Origin: Candidatus Acetatifactor stercoripullorum
GTDB taxonomy: Bacteria; Bacillota; Clostridia; Lachnospirales; Lachnospiraceae
Assembly (NCBI GenBank): GCA_019114005.1
Contig: DXGH01000069.1
Location: 1-49,521, forward strand
Direction: 5' to 3'
Length of the DNA stretch: 49,521 nucleotides
In this document: positions 1 to 8,257 of the stretch, piece after piece
Layout: each line of letters begins with the position of its first letter
How positions within the stretch are numbered: the stretch's first letter is position 1
Notes under the pieces: model-generated
The model's input: the letters and a program-made list of their open reading frames with translations, nothing else
The model's database searches: none
What the model was told of the DNA's origin: nothing
Made by a program: the position numbers and the translations under genes

Positions 1-96
1 AAAAAGAATTTTATGATTTTCATCTAAAAGGGCAATCTTGACGGTAGTGGAACCAATGTCAATGCCAAGAGCTGCCGCTGCGTTTTTTGTGTTCAT
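1..96 (-). CDS. Acyl-CoA dehydratase activase (BadF/BcrA/HgdC ATPase family), N-terminal fragment
   Basis: Only the first 32 codons lie in the window; the gene continues past the left edge. The visible protein has a short alanine-rich leader and then GIDIGSTTVKIALLD, the phosphate-1 loop of the ASKHA ATPase fold as found in activators of 2-hydroxyacyl-CoA dehydratases and benzoyl-CoA reductases. In that family an ATP-hydrolysing [4Fe-4S] dimer passes one electron to the dehydratase; the Fe-S cysteines would be outside the window. The start is the ATG at 94-96, with an AGGAAGG-like ribosome binding site 9 bases upstream and a consensus promoter further up. Larger two-domain activase proteins share this N-terminus, so the exact subfamily is open. 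Confidence 0.75.
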   Translation of the reverse strand, partial: MNTKNAAAALGIDIGSTTVKIALLDENHKILF

Positions 97-158
97 ATAA
101 CCGCGTCCTTCCTAATTGATTGGTGAATGGGCCAATGAATTTGCAAGTTGCATCTGGT

Positions 159-187
159 ATTATACGACACATATCGACAAAATGCAA
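159..187 (-). promoter_or_regulatory. Sigma-A type promoter for the activase gene
   Basis: Reading the minus strand, TTGCAT (182-187) and a perfect TATAAT (159-164) are separated by 17 bases. The predicted transcript would have a leader of about 55 nt before the ATG at 96. Confidence 0.75.
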
Positions 188-220
188 CGAGACTGAGAAA
201 TGAAAGTTTTATAAACTTGG

Positions 221-249
221 TTTACTTATGGGAGACGGAATGTTAAAAT
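221..249 (+). promoter_or_regulatory. Extended -10 promoter for the rhomboid-like gene cluster
   Basis: TTTACT (221-226) lies 17 bases before TAAAAT (244-249), and a TG dinucleotide at 241-242 gives an extended -10. It is divergent from the activase promoter, with about 35 bases between the two -35 boxes. Confidence 0.6.
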
Positions 250-338
250 AGAGCAGGACTGTTTGAACAATATATTCCTCTGCCAGGCGAAAAATGCGGA
301 GGGATTTTTAAAAGAAATAGACGGAGGAAATGCGGCGG

Positions 339-1193
339 ATGAGCAATTTTGAAAAAAAATTTGGCAGATATGCCATACCCAATATTTCACTGGTGTTGAT
401 TTTATGCTATGTGGCAGGATATATTATCAACCTGATTAACGGCAGCTTTCTTACTTATCTGACACTTAACCCTTATGAAATCCTTTTTCATGGACAGATC
501 TGGAGGCTTGTGACCTGGATAATCGTTCCGCCCAGCTCCTTGGACCCCTTTACCATCATTATGCTTTTGTTCTATTATAATATAGGAACCTCTCTGGAGC
601 GGACCTGGGGTACTTACCGGTATAATGTGTATCTGTTCATGGGTATGCTGTTTACTGTGATTGGCAGCTTCCTGTGCATGGGCTATTACTATTTGGTTAC
701 CGGCGGTATGGACAGCGTGGTTGCTTCCCTTTTGTTTACCCAGGGCTCCTTTATGTTCAGCACCTATTACATCAACATGTCCATATTTTTGGCCTTTGCC
801 GCCACCTTCCCCAATGTGCAGGTGCTTCTCATGTTTGTGATTCCTATCAAGGTAAAATGGATGGGAATTGTGTATATTGTCATGATGGTATGGGAGTTTA
901 TCGCCAGCGGCAATCTTTTCTCACGGATGGCTATCGGAGCGTCTCTGTTGAATTTTATCGTATTTTATGCGCGCACCAAAAACAGGATTCATATGACTCC
1001 AAAACAGATAAAACGCAGGGCTGCCTTTAAGCAGGAGATAAAGCGGAACGTCAAGGCTACGGGGCACCGCTGCGCCATCTGCGGCCGCACGGAGGCAGAT
1101 GATCCCACATTGGAATTCCGCTTCTGCTCCAAATGCAACGGTAATTACGAGTACTGCCAATACCACCTTTTTACCCATGAGCATGTGAAGTAG
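339..1193 (+). CDS. Rhomboid-like membrane protein with C-terminal zinc ribbon, probably not a protease
   Basis: This is a 284-aa polytopic membrane protein. Hydrophobic helices lie roughly at residues 12-34, 55-80, 97-120, 130-155, 160-192 and 197-212. The WRLVTW motif near residue 55, the phrase YNIGTSLERTWGTYRYN and the FPNVQVLLMFVIPIKVKW stretch match the rhomboid/derlin superfamily. The GxSG serine motif and the late-helix histidine of active rhomboids are not visible: the last helix reads SRMAIGASLLNF. The tail carries C245-x2-C248, C263-x2-C266 and C273/H276, a likely zinc ribbon. The start at 339 is chosen because GGAGG at 324-328 is 10 bases upstream; the ATG at 330 is only 1 base from it. 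It may be a pseudoprotease or membrane adaptor; function unknown. Confidence 0.75.
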   Translation: MSNFEKKFGRYAIPNISLVLILCYVAGYIINLINGSFLTYLTLNPYEILFHGQIWRLVTWIIVPPSSLDPFTIIMLLFYYNIGTSLERTWGTYRYNVYLFMGMLFTVIGSFLCMGYYYLVTGGMDSVVASLLFTQGSFMFSTYYINMSIFLAFAATFPNVQVLLMFVIPIKVKWMGIVYIVMMVWEFIASGNLFSRMAIGASLLNFIVFYARTKNRIHMTPKQIKRRAAFKQEIKRNVKATGHRCAICGRTEADDPTLEFRFCSKCNGNYEYCQYHLFTHEHVK

Positions 1194-1218
1194 GCAGAAA
1201 GATAGATAAGGAGACTGT

Positions 1219-1962
1219 ATGGACAGGGAAGTAGTATTTGCAAAAACGCTGGAGCAGATAAAAAAGCTGGCGGGAGAACAGGGCGGCTTTATACAGGAGG
1301 AGCAGGTGAGGGACGCCTTCGCAGAGCTTTCTCTGGAGGAGGAGCAGCTGCAGCTGGTTTTTGATTACCTGAAAAAGCACCGGATCGGCATCGGGGAGCC
1401 GGTTGATCCGGAGGAATATCTTACTGAGGAGGAACGGGATTTTCTGCAGGGCTATCTGGAGGAAATCGAAATGCTTTCCCAGTGCAGCCAGGGAGAGAAG
1501 CATGCCATAACCCTTTCTGCTATGGCCGGAGATATTTCGGCCAAAAAGAGGCTGATGGAAATTTATTTAAATGACGTGGCACAGATAGCCAGACTTTACG
1601 CGGGACAAGGGGTTTATCTGGAGGATTTGATCGGAGAGGGGAATGTGGCGCTCACCATTGGAGTGGAAATGCTGGGAAGCTTAGAGGAGCCGAAGGAGGC
1701 CCAGGGAATGCTCTCCAGTATGATTATGAGAGCCATGGAAGAATTTATTCAGGAAAATGCAGCCCAGGAGAAAATGGACCGGCGGATTTTGGAAAAGGTA
1801 AATCTTGTGACAGAGAAAGCGAAAGAGCTGTCTCAGGCGTTATGCCGGAAGGTGACAAAGGAAGAGCTGGCCCAGGAGACGGGCATGTCCTTAAAAAGCA
1901 TTCAGGACGCGCTTCGCATGAGCGGCTTTCAGATCGAATATATTGAGAATACGCAGCCATAA
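1219..1962 (+). CDS. Sigma-70-like protein lacking region 4
   Basis: This 247-aa protein resembles the core of a group 1 sigma factor. Residues 1-75 are an acidic helical segment like region 1.1. Residues 108-146 (SAKKRLMEIYLNDVAQIARL through LEDLIGEGNVAL) align with regions 2.1-2.2, the RNA polymerase clamp-binding helix. Residues 190-240 (including KVTKEELAQETGMSLKSIQD) align with region 3. The aromatic melting motif of region 2.3 is absent, and the protein stops before any region 4, so it should not read -10 or -35 elements in the normal way. AAGGAG precedes the ATG. It lies 25 bases after the rhomboid-like gene and probably shares its transcript. It may bind polymerase as a modulator; this is inference. 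Confidence 0.7.
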   Translation: MDREVVFAKTLEQIKKLAGEQGGFIQEEQVRDAFAELSLEEEQLQLVFDYLKKHRIGIGEPVDPEEYLTEEERDFLQGYLEEIEMLSQCSQGEKHAITLSAMAGDISAKKRLMEIYLNDVAQIARLYAGQGVYLEDLIGEGNVALTIGVEMLGSLEEPKEAQGMLSSMIMRAMEEFIQENAAQEKMDRRILEKVNLVTEKAKELSQALCRKVTKEELAQETGMSLKSIQDALRMSGFQIEYIENTQP

Positions 1963-2007
1963 GGGAACTGCGAAAGGGATCGGCTTTGTGGCTGGCATGG
2001 AGATGAG

Positions 2008-2427
2008 ATGAAACAGACAATTTACGAGGACAATAAATACAGTATGCAGGATGTGGGCAATCTGTATATAGGGACAAAATATACGCTGGGAGAAATTGTG
2101 GATACGGAGGAGCTTCCCTTTAAATTCCGGCTGCTGGTAGAGCGATATATTCTCCCGGAGGCCCACCCGGAGGATACGTTGGAGAGCAATCTGTATTACC
2201 TGGATTCCAAAAGCTTTTTGCTAAAGATATATAAGCAGATGAAGGCCCGGGTGAAAATCAACATTCTTGAGGAGAAAAAGAGCCTGACGGGCAAGCCGGG
2301 GAAACGGTATGTAACGCGGACCTTGAGCGTGGAAGCACTGGCCGGGATACCTGCCTCGGAGAAGGAAAAACAGGGTGTGGTGGTGCAGGAGCTGATCCTG
2401 AGCAAGCTTGCTTTGGCATCATTTTAA
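2008..2427 (+). CDS. Hypothetical protein, 139 aa
   Basis: I do not recognise a family. The protein is soluble, mixed-charge and predicted helical/strand with no signal peptide, membrane segment or cysteine cluster. The middle section (residues 60-105) is rich in lysine and tyrosine, with KMKARVKINILEEKK-like basic stretches that could contact nucleic acid or another protein. The ribosome binding site is poor (GGAGATGAG just upstream). It follows the sigma-like gene by 45 bases and precedes the peptidase by 36, so it appears to be part of the same transcription unit. The frame uses codons like its neighbours, which supports it being real. Confidence 0.6.
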   Translation: MKQTIYEDNKYSMQDVGNLYIGTKYTLGEIVDTEELPFKFRLLVERYILPEAHPEDTLESNLYYLDSKSFLLKIYKQMKARVKINILEEKKSLTGKPGKRYVTRTLSVEALAGIPASEKEKQGVVVQELILSKLALASF

Positions 2428-2463
2428 AGGAATTGTCCCAAAAGGCGGGCAGGAGGTATATGT

Positions 2464-5379
2464 GTGAGAGTAGAAGAGTTATCCAGCTATGAAATATTAG
2501 AGAAAAGAGAAAGTAAGGATATCAACAGTCTGTGCTTTTTGTGCAGGCATAAAAAAACAGGAGCAAAAGTGGTCCTGATTTCCAATGACGATGAAAACAA
2601 GGTGTTTTACGTGGGCTTCCGCACGCCCCCCAAAGACTCCACCGGGGCAGCCCACATTCTGGAGCATTCTGTCTTGTGCGGCTCAAAGGAATTTCCTGTG
2701 AAGGATCCCTTTGTGGAGCTTGTGAAGGGCTCCTTAAATACCTTTTTGAATGCGATGACTTATCCGGATAAGACTATATATCCCGTTGCAAGCTGCAACG
2801 ATGCGGATTTTCAGAATCTGATGCACGTTTATCTGGATGCGGTGTTTTATCCAAATATTTATGAGAAAGAGGCTGTTTTCTGCCAGGAGGGATGGCATTA
2901 TGAGCTTTCTGAGGAAGGGGAGCTGTCCTTAAACGGTGTGGTGTACAATGAGATGAAGGGGGCCTTTTCCTCCCCGGATGACGTGCTGGAGCGGGAGATG
3001 ATGCGTTCTCTCTACCCGCACACGGTTTACGCCTGGGAGTCGGGAGGAGACCCGCAGGTAATCCCGGAGCTTACCTATGAGGAGTTTCTTGCCTTCCACA
3101 AAAAATATTATCACCCATCCAACTGCTACATTTACCTCTATGGCAATATGGATATGGCAGAGAAGCTTATGTTTATCGATGAGCATTATCTTTCTGCCTT
3201 TGACGAAAAAGAGATTGATTCTTCCATTGGAGAGGAGCCTGCCTTTACACAGCAGAACCGGGTGGTGCGGGAATATCCCTTAAATGAAGAGGAGGATGAG
3301 GAGGACAATACCTATCTTTCCTTTAATGTGTCCGTGGGAGACAGTCTGGACAAGGAGCTGTATGTGGCCTTCCAGATATTGGATTATGCCCTGTGTTCCG
3401 CCCCGGGAGCGCCTTTAAAGAAAAAGCTCACCGATCTGAAGGTGGGAAAGGACGTCTACAGTATCTACGAGAACGGAATCCATCAGCCCTATTTCAGCAT
3501 AGTGGCAAAGGGAACCTCCCTGAATAAGGAGAAGCTGTTCTTGGATACCATTAAACAGGAACTGGAGAGGCTTGTAAGGGAGGGCTTCGATAAAAAAGCC
3601 TTGCTTGCGGGCATCAATTATTATGAGTTTAAGTACAGGGAAGCGGATTTTGGCTCCTATCCCAAGGGCTTGATGTATGGACTGCAGATTATGGACAGCT
3701 GGCTTTATGATGAGACGAAGCCCTTTCTCCACATCGAGGCCCTGGACACCTTTGGAGAACTGAAAAGGAAGGTATCCGAGGGGTATTTTGAAGCTCTCAC
3801 AGACAAGTATCTTTTGCGCAATCCCCATACCTCGGTGGTGATCTTAAAGCCTCATAAGGGTCTGGCAGCCATACAGGAGGAGGAAAACAAGAAAAAGCTT
3901 GAGGATATTTTGGAGAAAATGACGCCGGAAGAGCGTGCACAGGTAAAGGACAGGCAGGAGCTTCTTTTGCAGTTTCAGGAAACGCCGGATAGTCCGGAGG
4001 ATCTGCAGAAGATTCCTCTGTTGACCAGGAAGGATTTAAAAAAGGAAGCAAATGCTCTGGTCAATGAAGAACGTCTTCTTGGGGATACCAGACTTTTGTA
4101 TCACCCTGTTTTTACAAACGGTATCGGCTATCTGCGGCTGATCTTTTTTGTGAAGGATATTCCCAGAGAATATTTTCCGTATATTGGCGTGCTGAAGGGC
4201 TGCCTTGGGCTTTTGAATACAGAGCACTATCAGTATGGAGATTTGTTTAATGAGATGAACCTGGTGACAGGAGGGATGGCCGCAGTAAACAACGTTTATG
4301 CAAATGTGGAGGACTCGGACCGTTTCAGCGTCACTCTTGAGCTGAAAACGAAGGCTCTGTATGAAAATCTGGGCAAAGCAGTGGAGCTGATGCAGGAGAT
4401 TCTTTTCACCAGTGATTTTTCGGATACCAAAAGGCTTTATGAAATTCTTGCAGAGGGAAAATCCAGAATGCAGGCCCAGATGATCTCCGCAGGCCACAGT
4501 GTGGCAGTGGGCCGGGCCCTGGCCGGTGCAAGCGTATCAGGCGCTGTGGGAGAGGTGCTGTCGGGAATTTCCTTTTACCGGCTGATCAGCCGCCTGGAAA
4601 CGCATTTTGAGGAGGAAAAAGAGCGCCTTACGGAGTGCCTTGCCCAGCTGGCCAGAATGATTTTCCGAAAGGAAAACCTGATGGTTGACTTTGTGGGAGA
4701 GGAGGAAGCCCTCAAGGAGCTTACAGAGCCCATTGGGGCGCTTAAGGAGAGGCTTTATACCTGCCTGGTCCCAAAGGAGGCTTATACGCCGGAGACCATA
4801 AGAAAGAAGGAAGGCTTCCTGACCTCGGGACAGGTGCAGTACGTATGCAGAGCCGGAAATTTCCGCAAGAAGGGACTGCCCTATCACGGAGCGCTGCGGG
4901 TGCTTAAGGTAATGCTGGGCTATGAATATCTGTGGGTGAACGTGAGAGTGAAGGGAGGAGCCTACGGGTGCATGTGCGGCTTTGGCAGATCCGGGGACAG
5001 CTATTTTGTATCCTACAGAGACCCCAATCTGGAAAAGACCCTTCAGATTTACGAGGAGGCCCCGGAGGCTATTTCTCAGTTTTCCGCAGATGAACGGACT
5101 ATGACCCAGTATGTGATCGGAGCGGTCAGCGATCTGGATGTGCCCATGAATCCGGCTGCAAAGGGACTTTATTCCTTAAGCGCCTATATGACGGGCCTGA
5201 CCCAGGAAATGCTGCAGAGGGAGCGGGATGAGCTGCTTGCGGCAGAGCCGGAAACCATAAGGAGCCTTGCGAAGCAGGTGAAGGCCTTTTTGGATGAGGA
5301 GCTTCTCTGTGTGGTGGGAAGCGCCGGTAAAATAAAGGAAGCACAGGAAAAATTTGATGTGGTTGAGAACCTTTTATGA
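2464..5379 (+). CDS. M16C family zinc metallopeptidase (insulinase/presequence-protease type)
   Basis: At 971 aa this has the full length of the M16C group (PreP/falcilysin-like), in which two similar halves close around a peptide and cleave it in a chamber. The inverted zinc site HILEH is at residues 64-68, and the third ligand is probably E163 in YNEMKGAFSS. The C-terminal half contains VKGGAYGCMCGFGRSG and the SYRDPNL stretch typical of the substrate-binding R/Y pair region. No signal peptide is seen, so it is probably cytoplasmic and degrades peptides. The start is a GTG at 2464 with AGGAGG (2451-2456) 7 bases upstream; the nearby ATG at 2460 is in another frame. Confidence 0.92.
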   Translation: MRVEELSSYEILEKRESKDINSLCFLCRHKKTGAKVVLISNDDENKVFYVGFRTPPKDSTGAAHILEHSVLCGSKEFPVKDPFVELVKGSLNTFLNAMTYPDKTIYPVASCNDADFQNLMHVYLDAVFYPNIYEKEAVFCQEGWHYELSEEGELSLNGVVYNEMKGAFSSPDDVLEREMMRSLYPHTVYAWESGGDPQVIPELTYEEFLAFHKKYYHPSNCYIYLYGNMDMAEKLMFIDEHYLSAFDEKEIDSSIGEEPAFTQQNRVVREYPLNEEEDEEDNTYLSFNVSVGDSLDKELYVAFQILDYALCSAPGAPLKKKLTDLKVGKDVYSIYENGIHQPYFSIVAKGTSLNKEKLFLDTIKQELERLVREGFDKKALLAGINYYEFKYREADFGSYPKGLMYGLQIMDSWLYDETKPFLHIEALDTFGELKRKVSEGYFEALTDKYLLRNPHTSVVILKPHKGLAAIQEEENKKKLEDILEKMTPEERAQVKDRQELLLQFQETPDSPEDLQKIPLLTRKDLKKEANALVNEERLLGDTRLLYHPVFTNGIGYLRLIFFVKDIPREYFPYIGVLKGCLGLLNTEHYQYGDLFNEMNLVTGGMAAVNNVYANVEDSDRFSVTLELKTKALYENLGKAVELMQEILFTSDFSDTKRLYEILAEGKSRMQAQMISAGHSVAVGRALAGASVSGAVGEVLSGISFYRLISRLETHFEEEKERLTECLAQLARMIFRKENLMVDFVGEEEALKELTEPIGALKERLYTCLVPKEAYTPETIRKKEGFLTSGQVQYVCRAGNFRKKGLPYHGALRVLKVMLGYEYLWVNVRVKGGAYGCMCGFGRSGDSYFVSYRDPNLEKTLQIYEEAPEAISQFSADERTMTQYVIGAVSDLDVPMNPAAKGLYSLSAYMTGLTQEMLQRERDELLAAEPETIRSLAKQVKAFLDEELLCVVGSAGKIKEAQEKFDVVENLL

Positions 5380-5443
5380 GGGATTTCGTCTTAGTTTTTG
5401 AAAGGAAATTTATTTCACAGATTAAGAAACGGAGGGTAAGATT

Positions 5444-6448
5444 ATGAGAGGGTTAAGCAAAGGCAACTGCAGAAAAGTATTAGCGGCGTTTTTAGGAGGG
5501 CTGCTGCTCTTAGGGCTTTCAGGCTGTGGAGCGGCGTCCTCATCCGGGGAAAAGATGGCCGCGGACTCTATGATGACCCAGTCTTCAAACGGGGATTTCT
5601 CCATTGGCGCGGAAGCTGGCATGGAGGAGGCCGTCACGGAGGCGGCATCGGAGAGCTTTGCACAGACTGATGAAGGCGGAGGGAATCTTTCAGCGGAAGC
5701 ATATCTGGAGAGCCGTAAGCTGATCAAGACGGTGGACATGGATGTGGAGACCAGGGAATTTGACCAGGTGCTCAAGACCTTGGAGGATCAGGTGGTTTCT
5801 CTGGGGGGATACATAGAGAGTATGAACACCTATAACGGCAGCAGCTATTCCTCCTACCAGGGGATCAGAAATGCGGATATGACCGCCCGCATTCCGGCAG
5901 AGAGACTGGATGACTTTTTGAATACGGTCTCCGAAGTCTCAAATGTGGTCCGCCGCTCCGATAACGTGGAGGATGTGACCTTAACCTATGTGGATTTGGA
6001 GAGCCGCAGGGATGCCCTGTCCACCGAACAGGATAGACTGCTGGCGCTTATGGAACGGGCGGAGAACGTAGAGGATATCATTACCATAGAATCCCGTCTG
6101 TCTGAGGTTCGATACGAGCTGGAGAGCATGGAGTCTCAGCTGAGGACCTATGACAATCGCGTGGATTACAGCACCGTATATCTGAATATCAACGAGGTGG
6201 AGGTGCTTACGCCGGTGGAGGAAGAAGGCGTCTGGGAACGGATTGGGAACGGCTTTATGACCAGCATAAAAAATATCGGCTGGGGATTTCGGGAATTCTT
6301 CGTGGGCTTTTTGATCAACCTTCCCTATCTGGCTTTGACGGCTGTTTTTGTGCTGCTTGTGATATTCATTGCAGTCAAATGCAGTAAGAGACAAAAAAAA
6401 CGAAGTGCGCAGGAAAAAGCGCAGGGAAGCGAGGAAAAACATGAGTGA
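5444..6448 (+). CDS. DUF4349-domain lipoprotein
   Basis: The 334-aa product begins with a lipoprotein signal ending in LLGLSGCG, so the cysteine near residue 27 should be lipidated. A serine/acidic linker follows to about residue 85. Then comes the DUF4349 region, starting near SRKLIKTVDMDVETREFDQV, with a long coiled coil around residues 180-225 (SRRDALSTEQDRLLALMERA). A strong transmembrane helix lies at about 283-308, followed by a lysine-rich tail, so both ends are membrane-attached with the domain outside. The molecular role of DUF4349 is not established. GGAGGG precedes the ATG. The last 8 bases overlap era, which suggests translational coupling. Confidence 0.88.
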   Translation: MRGLSKGNCRKVLAAFLGGLLLLGLSGCGAASSSGEKMAADSMMTQSSNGDFSIGAEAGMEEAVTEAASESFAQTDEGGGNLSAEAYLESRKLIKTVDMDVETREFDQVLKTLEDQVVSLGGYIESMNTYNGSSYSSYQGIRNADMTARIPAERLDDFLNTVSEVSNVVRRSDNVEDVTLTYVDLESRRDALSTEQDRLLALMERAENVEDIITIESRLSEVRYELESMESQLRTYDNRVDYSTVYLNINEVEVLTPVEEEGVWERIGNGFMTSIKNIGWGFREFFVGFLINLPYLALTAVFVLLVIFIAVKCSKRQKKRSAQEKAQGSEEKHE

Positions 6449-7358
6449 GGCCGACGCATACAAATCGGGCTTTGCAGCCCTGATCGGCAGACCAAACGTA
6501 GGCAAGTCCACCTTAATGAATCAGCTGATCGGACAAAAAATTGCCATCACCTCAAATAAGCCACAGACCACCAGAAACCGGATTCAGACAGTGCTGACCC
6601 TTCCTCAGGGGCAGATCGTGTTTCTGGATACGCCGGGGATACACAAGGCGAAAAATAAGCTGGGCGATTATATGGTGAATGTAGCACAGCGTACCTTGAA
6701 TGAGGTGGATGTGATTTTGTGGCTGGTGGAGCCCACAAACTATATTGGAGCGGGAGAGCGTCATATCATCGAGCAGCTGAAGCGTACGAAAACGCCGGTG
6801 ATTTTGGTGATCAACAAGGTGGATACCGTAAAAAGGGCGGAGATACTTTCCTTTATCGACACCTACAGAAAGGAATTTGATTTTCAGGAGATTGTGCCTG
6901 TCTCCGCCCTTAAGGGCGACAATACGGATACGCTGGTGCAGTGTATTTTGCAGTATCTTCCTTACGGAGACGCCTTTTATGACGAGGACACCATTACGGA
7001 TCAGCCCATGCGCCAGATTGTGTCGGAGCTGATCCGGGAAAAGGCGCTCAGACTGCTTTCCGAGGAAATTCCCCACGGGATTGCTGTGAGTATTGAAAGC
7101 ATGAAAAAGCGCGGAAAAATCTGGGATATAGAAGCGACTATCGTCTGTGAAAAGGATTCCCACAAGGGCATTGTGATTGGAAAAGGCGGGCAGATGCTGA
7201 AAAAAATCGGCTCTGCGGCCCGCCCGGAGATAGAGGACCTGCTTCAGGGAAAGGCAAATCTGCAGCTTTGGGTCAAAGTGAAAAAGGACTGGAGGGACAG
7301 CGACTTTCTTCTGAAAAATTTTGGATATCACCCAAAAGATGCCTCGGGCGGCGAATAG
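6441..7358 (+). CDS. era: GTPase Era
   Basis: Era is an essential GTPase that binds the 3' end of 16S rRNA during 30S assembly. The 305-aa protein shows G1 GRPNVGKS (16-23), the TTRNR switch I region, G3 DTPG (63-66), G4 NKVD (125-128) and G5 SALK (155-158). The C-terminal KH domain is marked by GIVIGKGGQMLKKIG. I chose the ATG at 6441 because the family starts just before the G1 loop; an in-frame ATG at 6369 would add a lysine/arginine-rich extension inside the upstream gene. The 8-base overlap with the DUF4349 gene and the YqzL/RecO neighbours match the Bacillus-type gene order. Confidence 0.97.
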   Translation: MSEADAYKSGFAALIGRPNVGKSTLMNQLIGQKIAITSNKPQTTRNRIQTVLTLPQGQIVFLDTPGIHKAKNKLGDYMVNVAQRTLNEVDVILWLVEPTNYIGAGERHIIEQLKRTKTPVILVINKVDTVKRAEILSFIDTYRKEFDFQEIVPVSALKGDNTDTLVQCILQYLPYGDAFYDEDTITDQPMRQIVSELIREKALRLLSEEIPHGIAVSIESMKKRGKIWDIEATIVCEKDSHKGIVIGKGGQMLKKIGSAARPEIEDLLQGKANLQLWVKVKKDWRDSDFLLKNFGYHPKDASGGE

Positions 7359-7413
7359 AAAAAATGCAAAATGCGAACCCTAACATTAGAACAAGGTCAG
7401 GGGGAAGCAGAAG

Positions 7414-7596
7414 ATGCAGACATTAAATTACTGGAAGCAATTTTTAAATACCGGCAGAATAGAGGATTATTTATCCTATGTAAACAAAGACAGACCCCAT
7501 GAGGGAGAAAGCGGACAGTCGGGAGAGAAGCCTTATGCGGGAAATGATATGCGTGACAGGAATGATATTGAAACAAACGCCTATTGGAGAGTATGA
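7414..7596 (+). CDS. YqzL-like small protein
   Basis: A 60-aa ORF lies between era and recO, exactly where Bacillus carries yqzL. Its start, with the pattern F/Y-W-K-x-F-x3-G-x-I-x-x-YL (LNYWKQFLNTGRIEDYLSY), agrees with the YqzL family as I remember it. The function of YqzL is unknown. The tail after about residue 25 is longer than expected and is polar. A GGGGGAAG stretch precedes the ATG. The 3' part overlaps the recO start by 62 bases in another frame, so either the two genes overlap or recO starts later. Confidence 0.6.
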   Translation: MQTLNYWKQFLNTGRIEDYLSYVNKDRPHEGESGQSGEKPYAGNDMRDRNDIETNAYWRV

Positions 7597-8185
7597 TAGG
7601 CGTATTTGTTTGCTGACAAAAGAAATGGGGAAGATATCCGCTTTTGCCAGAGGGGTCAGAAAACCGGGAAGCAGACTTGCGGCTGCCGTTATCCCCTTTT
7701 CCTTCGGAAGGTTTCAGCTGTATCCCGGGAAAAGCTCCTATCATCTGGCGGAAGCGGAGATTCAGAATTATTTTGAAACGCTGCGCACAGATTTTGAAGG
7801 GGCCTGCTATGGGATGTATTTTGCGGAGGTGGCAGATTATTATGCCAGGGAGAACAATGACGAGAGAGAACTGTTAAAGCTTTTATACCAGTCCCTGAGG
7901 GCGCTGTGCGCGCCCAGCCTGCCCAATCCCCTGGTTCGATGTATTTTTGAGCTGAAGGCTATTGCAGTGAACGGGGAATATCCCGGGCCGCCCCGGGACA
8001 GACAGCTGCGGGAGGGCACCTTATATGCGCTTCAATACATAGTGGACAGTCCTGTGGAAAAGCTTTATACGTTCACGGTGACAAAAGAGGTTTTTGAGGA
8101 GCTTTCCCAGGTGGCCGATGCGTACAGAAAACGTTTTACGGACCGGGAATTTAAAAGCCTTGAAATCCTGAAAACTCTTTGTTGA
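7535..8185 (+). CDS. recO: DNA repair protein RecO
   Basis: RecO works with RecR to load RecA on gaps coated by single-strand binding protein. The 216-aa protein has the N-terminal OB fold with ICVTGMILKQTPIGEYDRR, LLTKEMGKISAFARGVRKP and the following strand-rich section, then the helical C-terminal half with NPLVRCIFELKAI. The zinc-finger cysteines of some RecO proteins are not obvious. The ATG at 7535 has GGGAG 9 bases upstream and gives the expected N-terminus; an upstream ATG at 7499 would add 12 residues, and 7544 is a poorer alternative. It directly follows era and the YqzL-like gene. Confidence 0.93.
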   Translation: MREMICVTGMILKQTPIGEYDRRICLLTKEMGKISAFARGVRKPGSRLAAAVIPFSFGRFQLYPGKSSYHLAEAEIQNYFETLRTDFEGACYGMYFAEVADYYARENNDERELLKLLYQSLRALCAPSLPNPLVRCIFELKAIAVNGEYPGPPRDRQLREGTLYALQYIVDSPVEKLYTFTVTKEVFEELSQVADAYRKRFTDREFKSLEILKTLC

Positions 8186-8257
8186 AAAAGTGATTTAAGT
8201 TGGGTATAATGTAATTTGTTATGATGAATGCCTGAATGGTAAAGATGAGGAGATTGT

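Noticed and set aside
6369..6440. N-terminal extension of Era from an upstream in-frame ATG
   Set aside because: It adds a lysine/arginine-rich leader that lies in the coding region of the DUF4349 gene; the ATG at 6441 gives the normal Era length.
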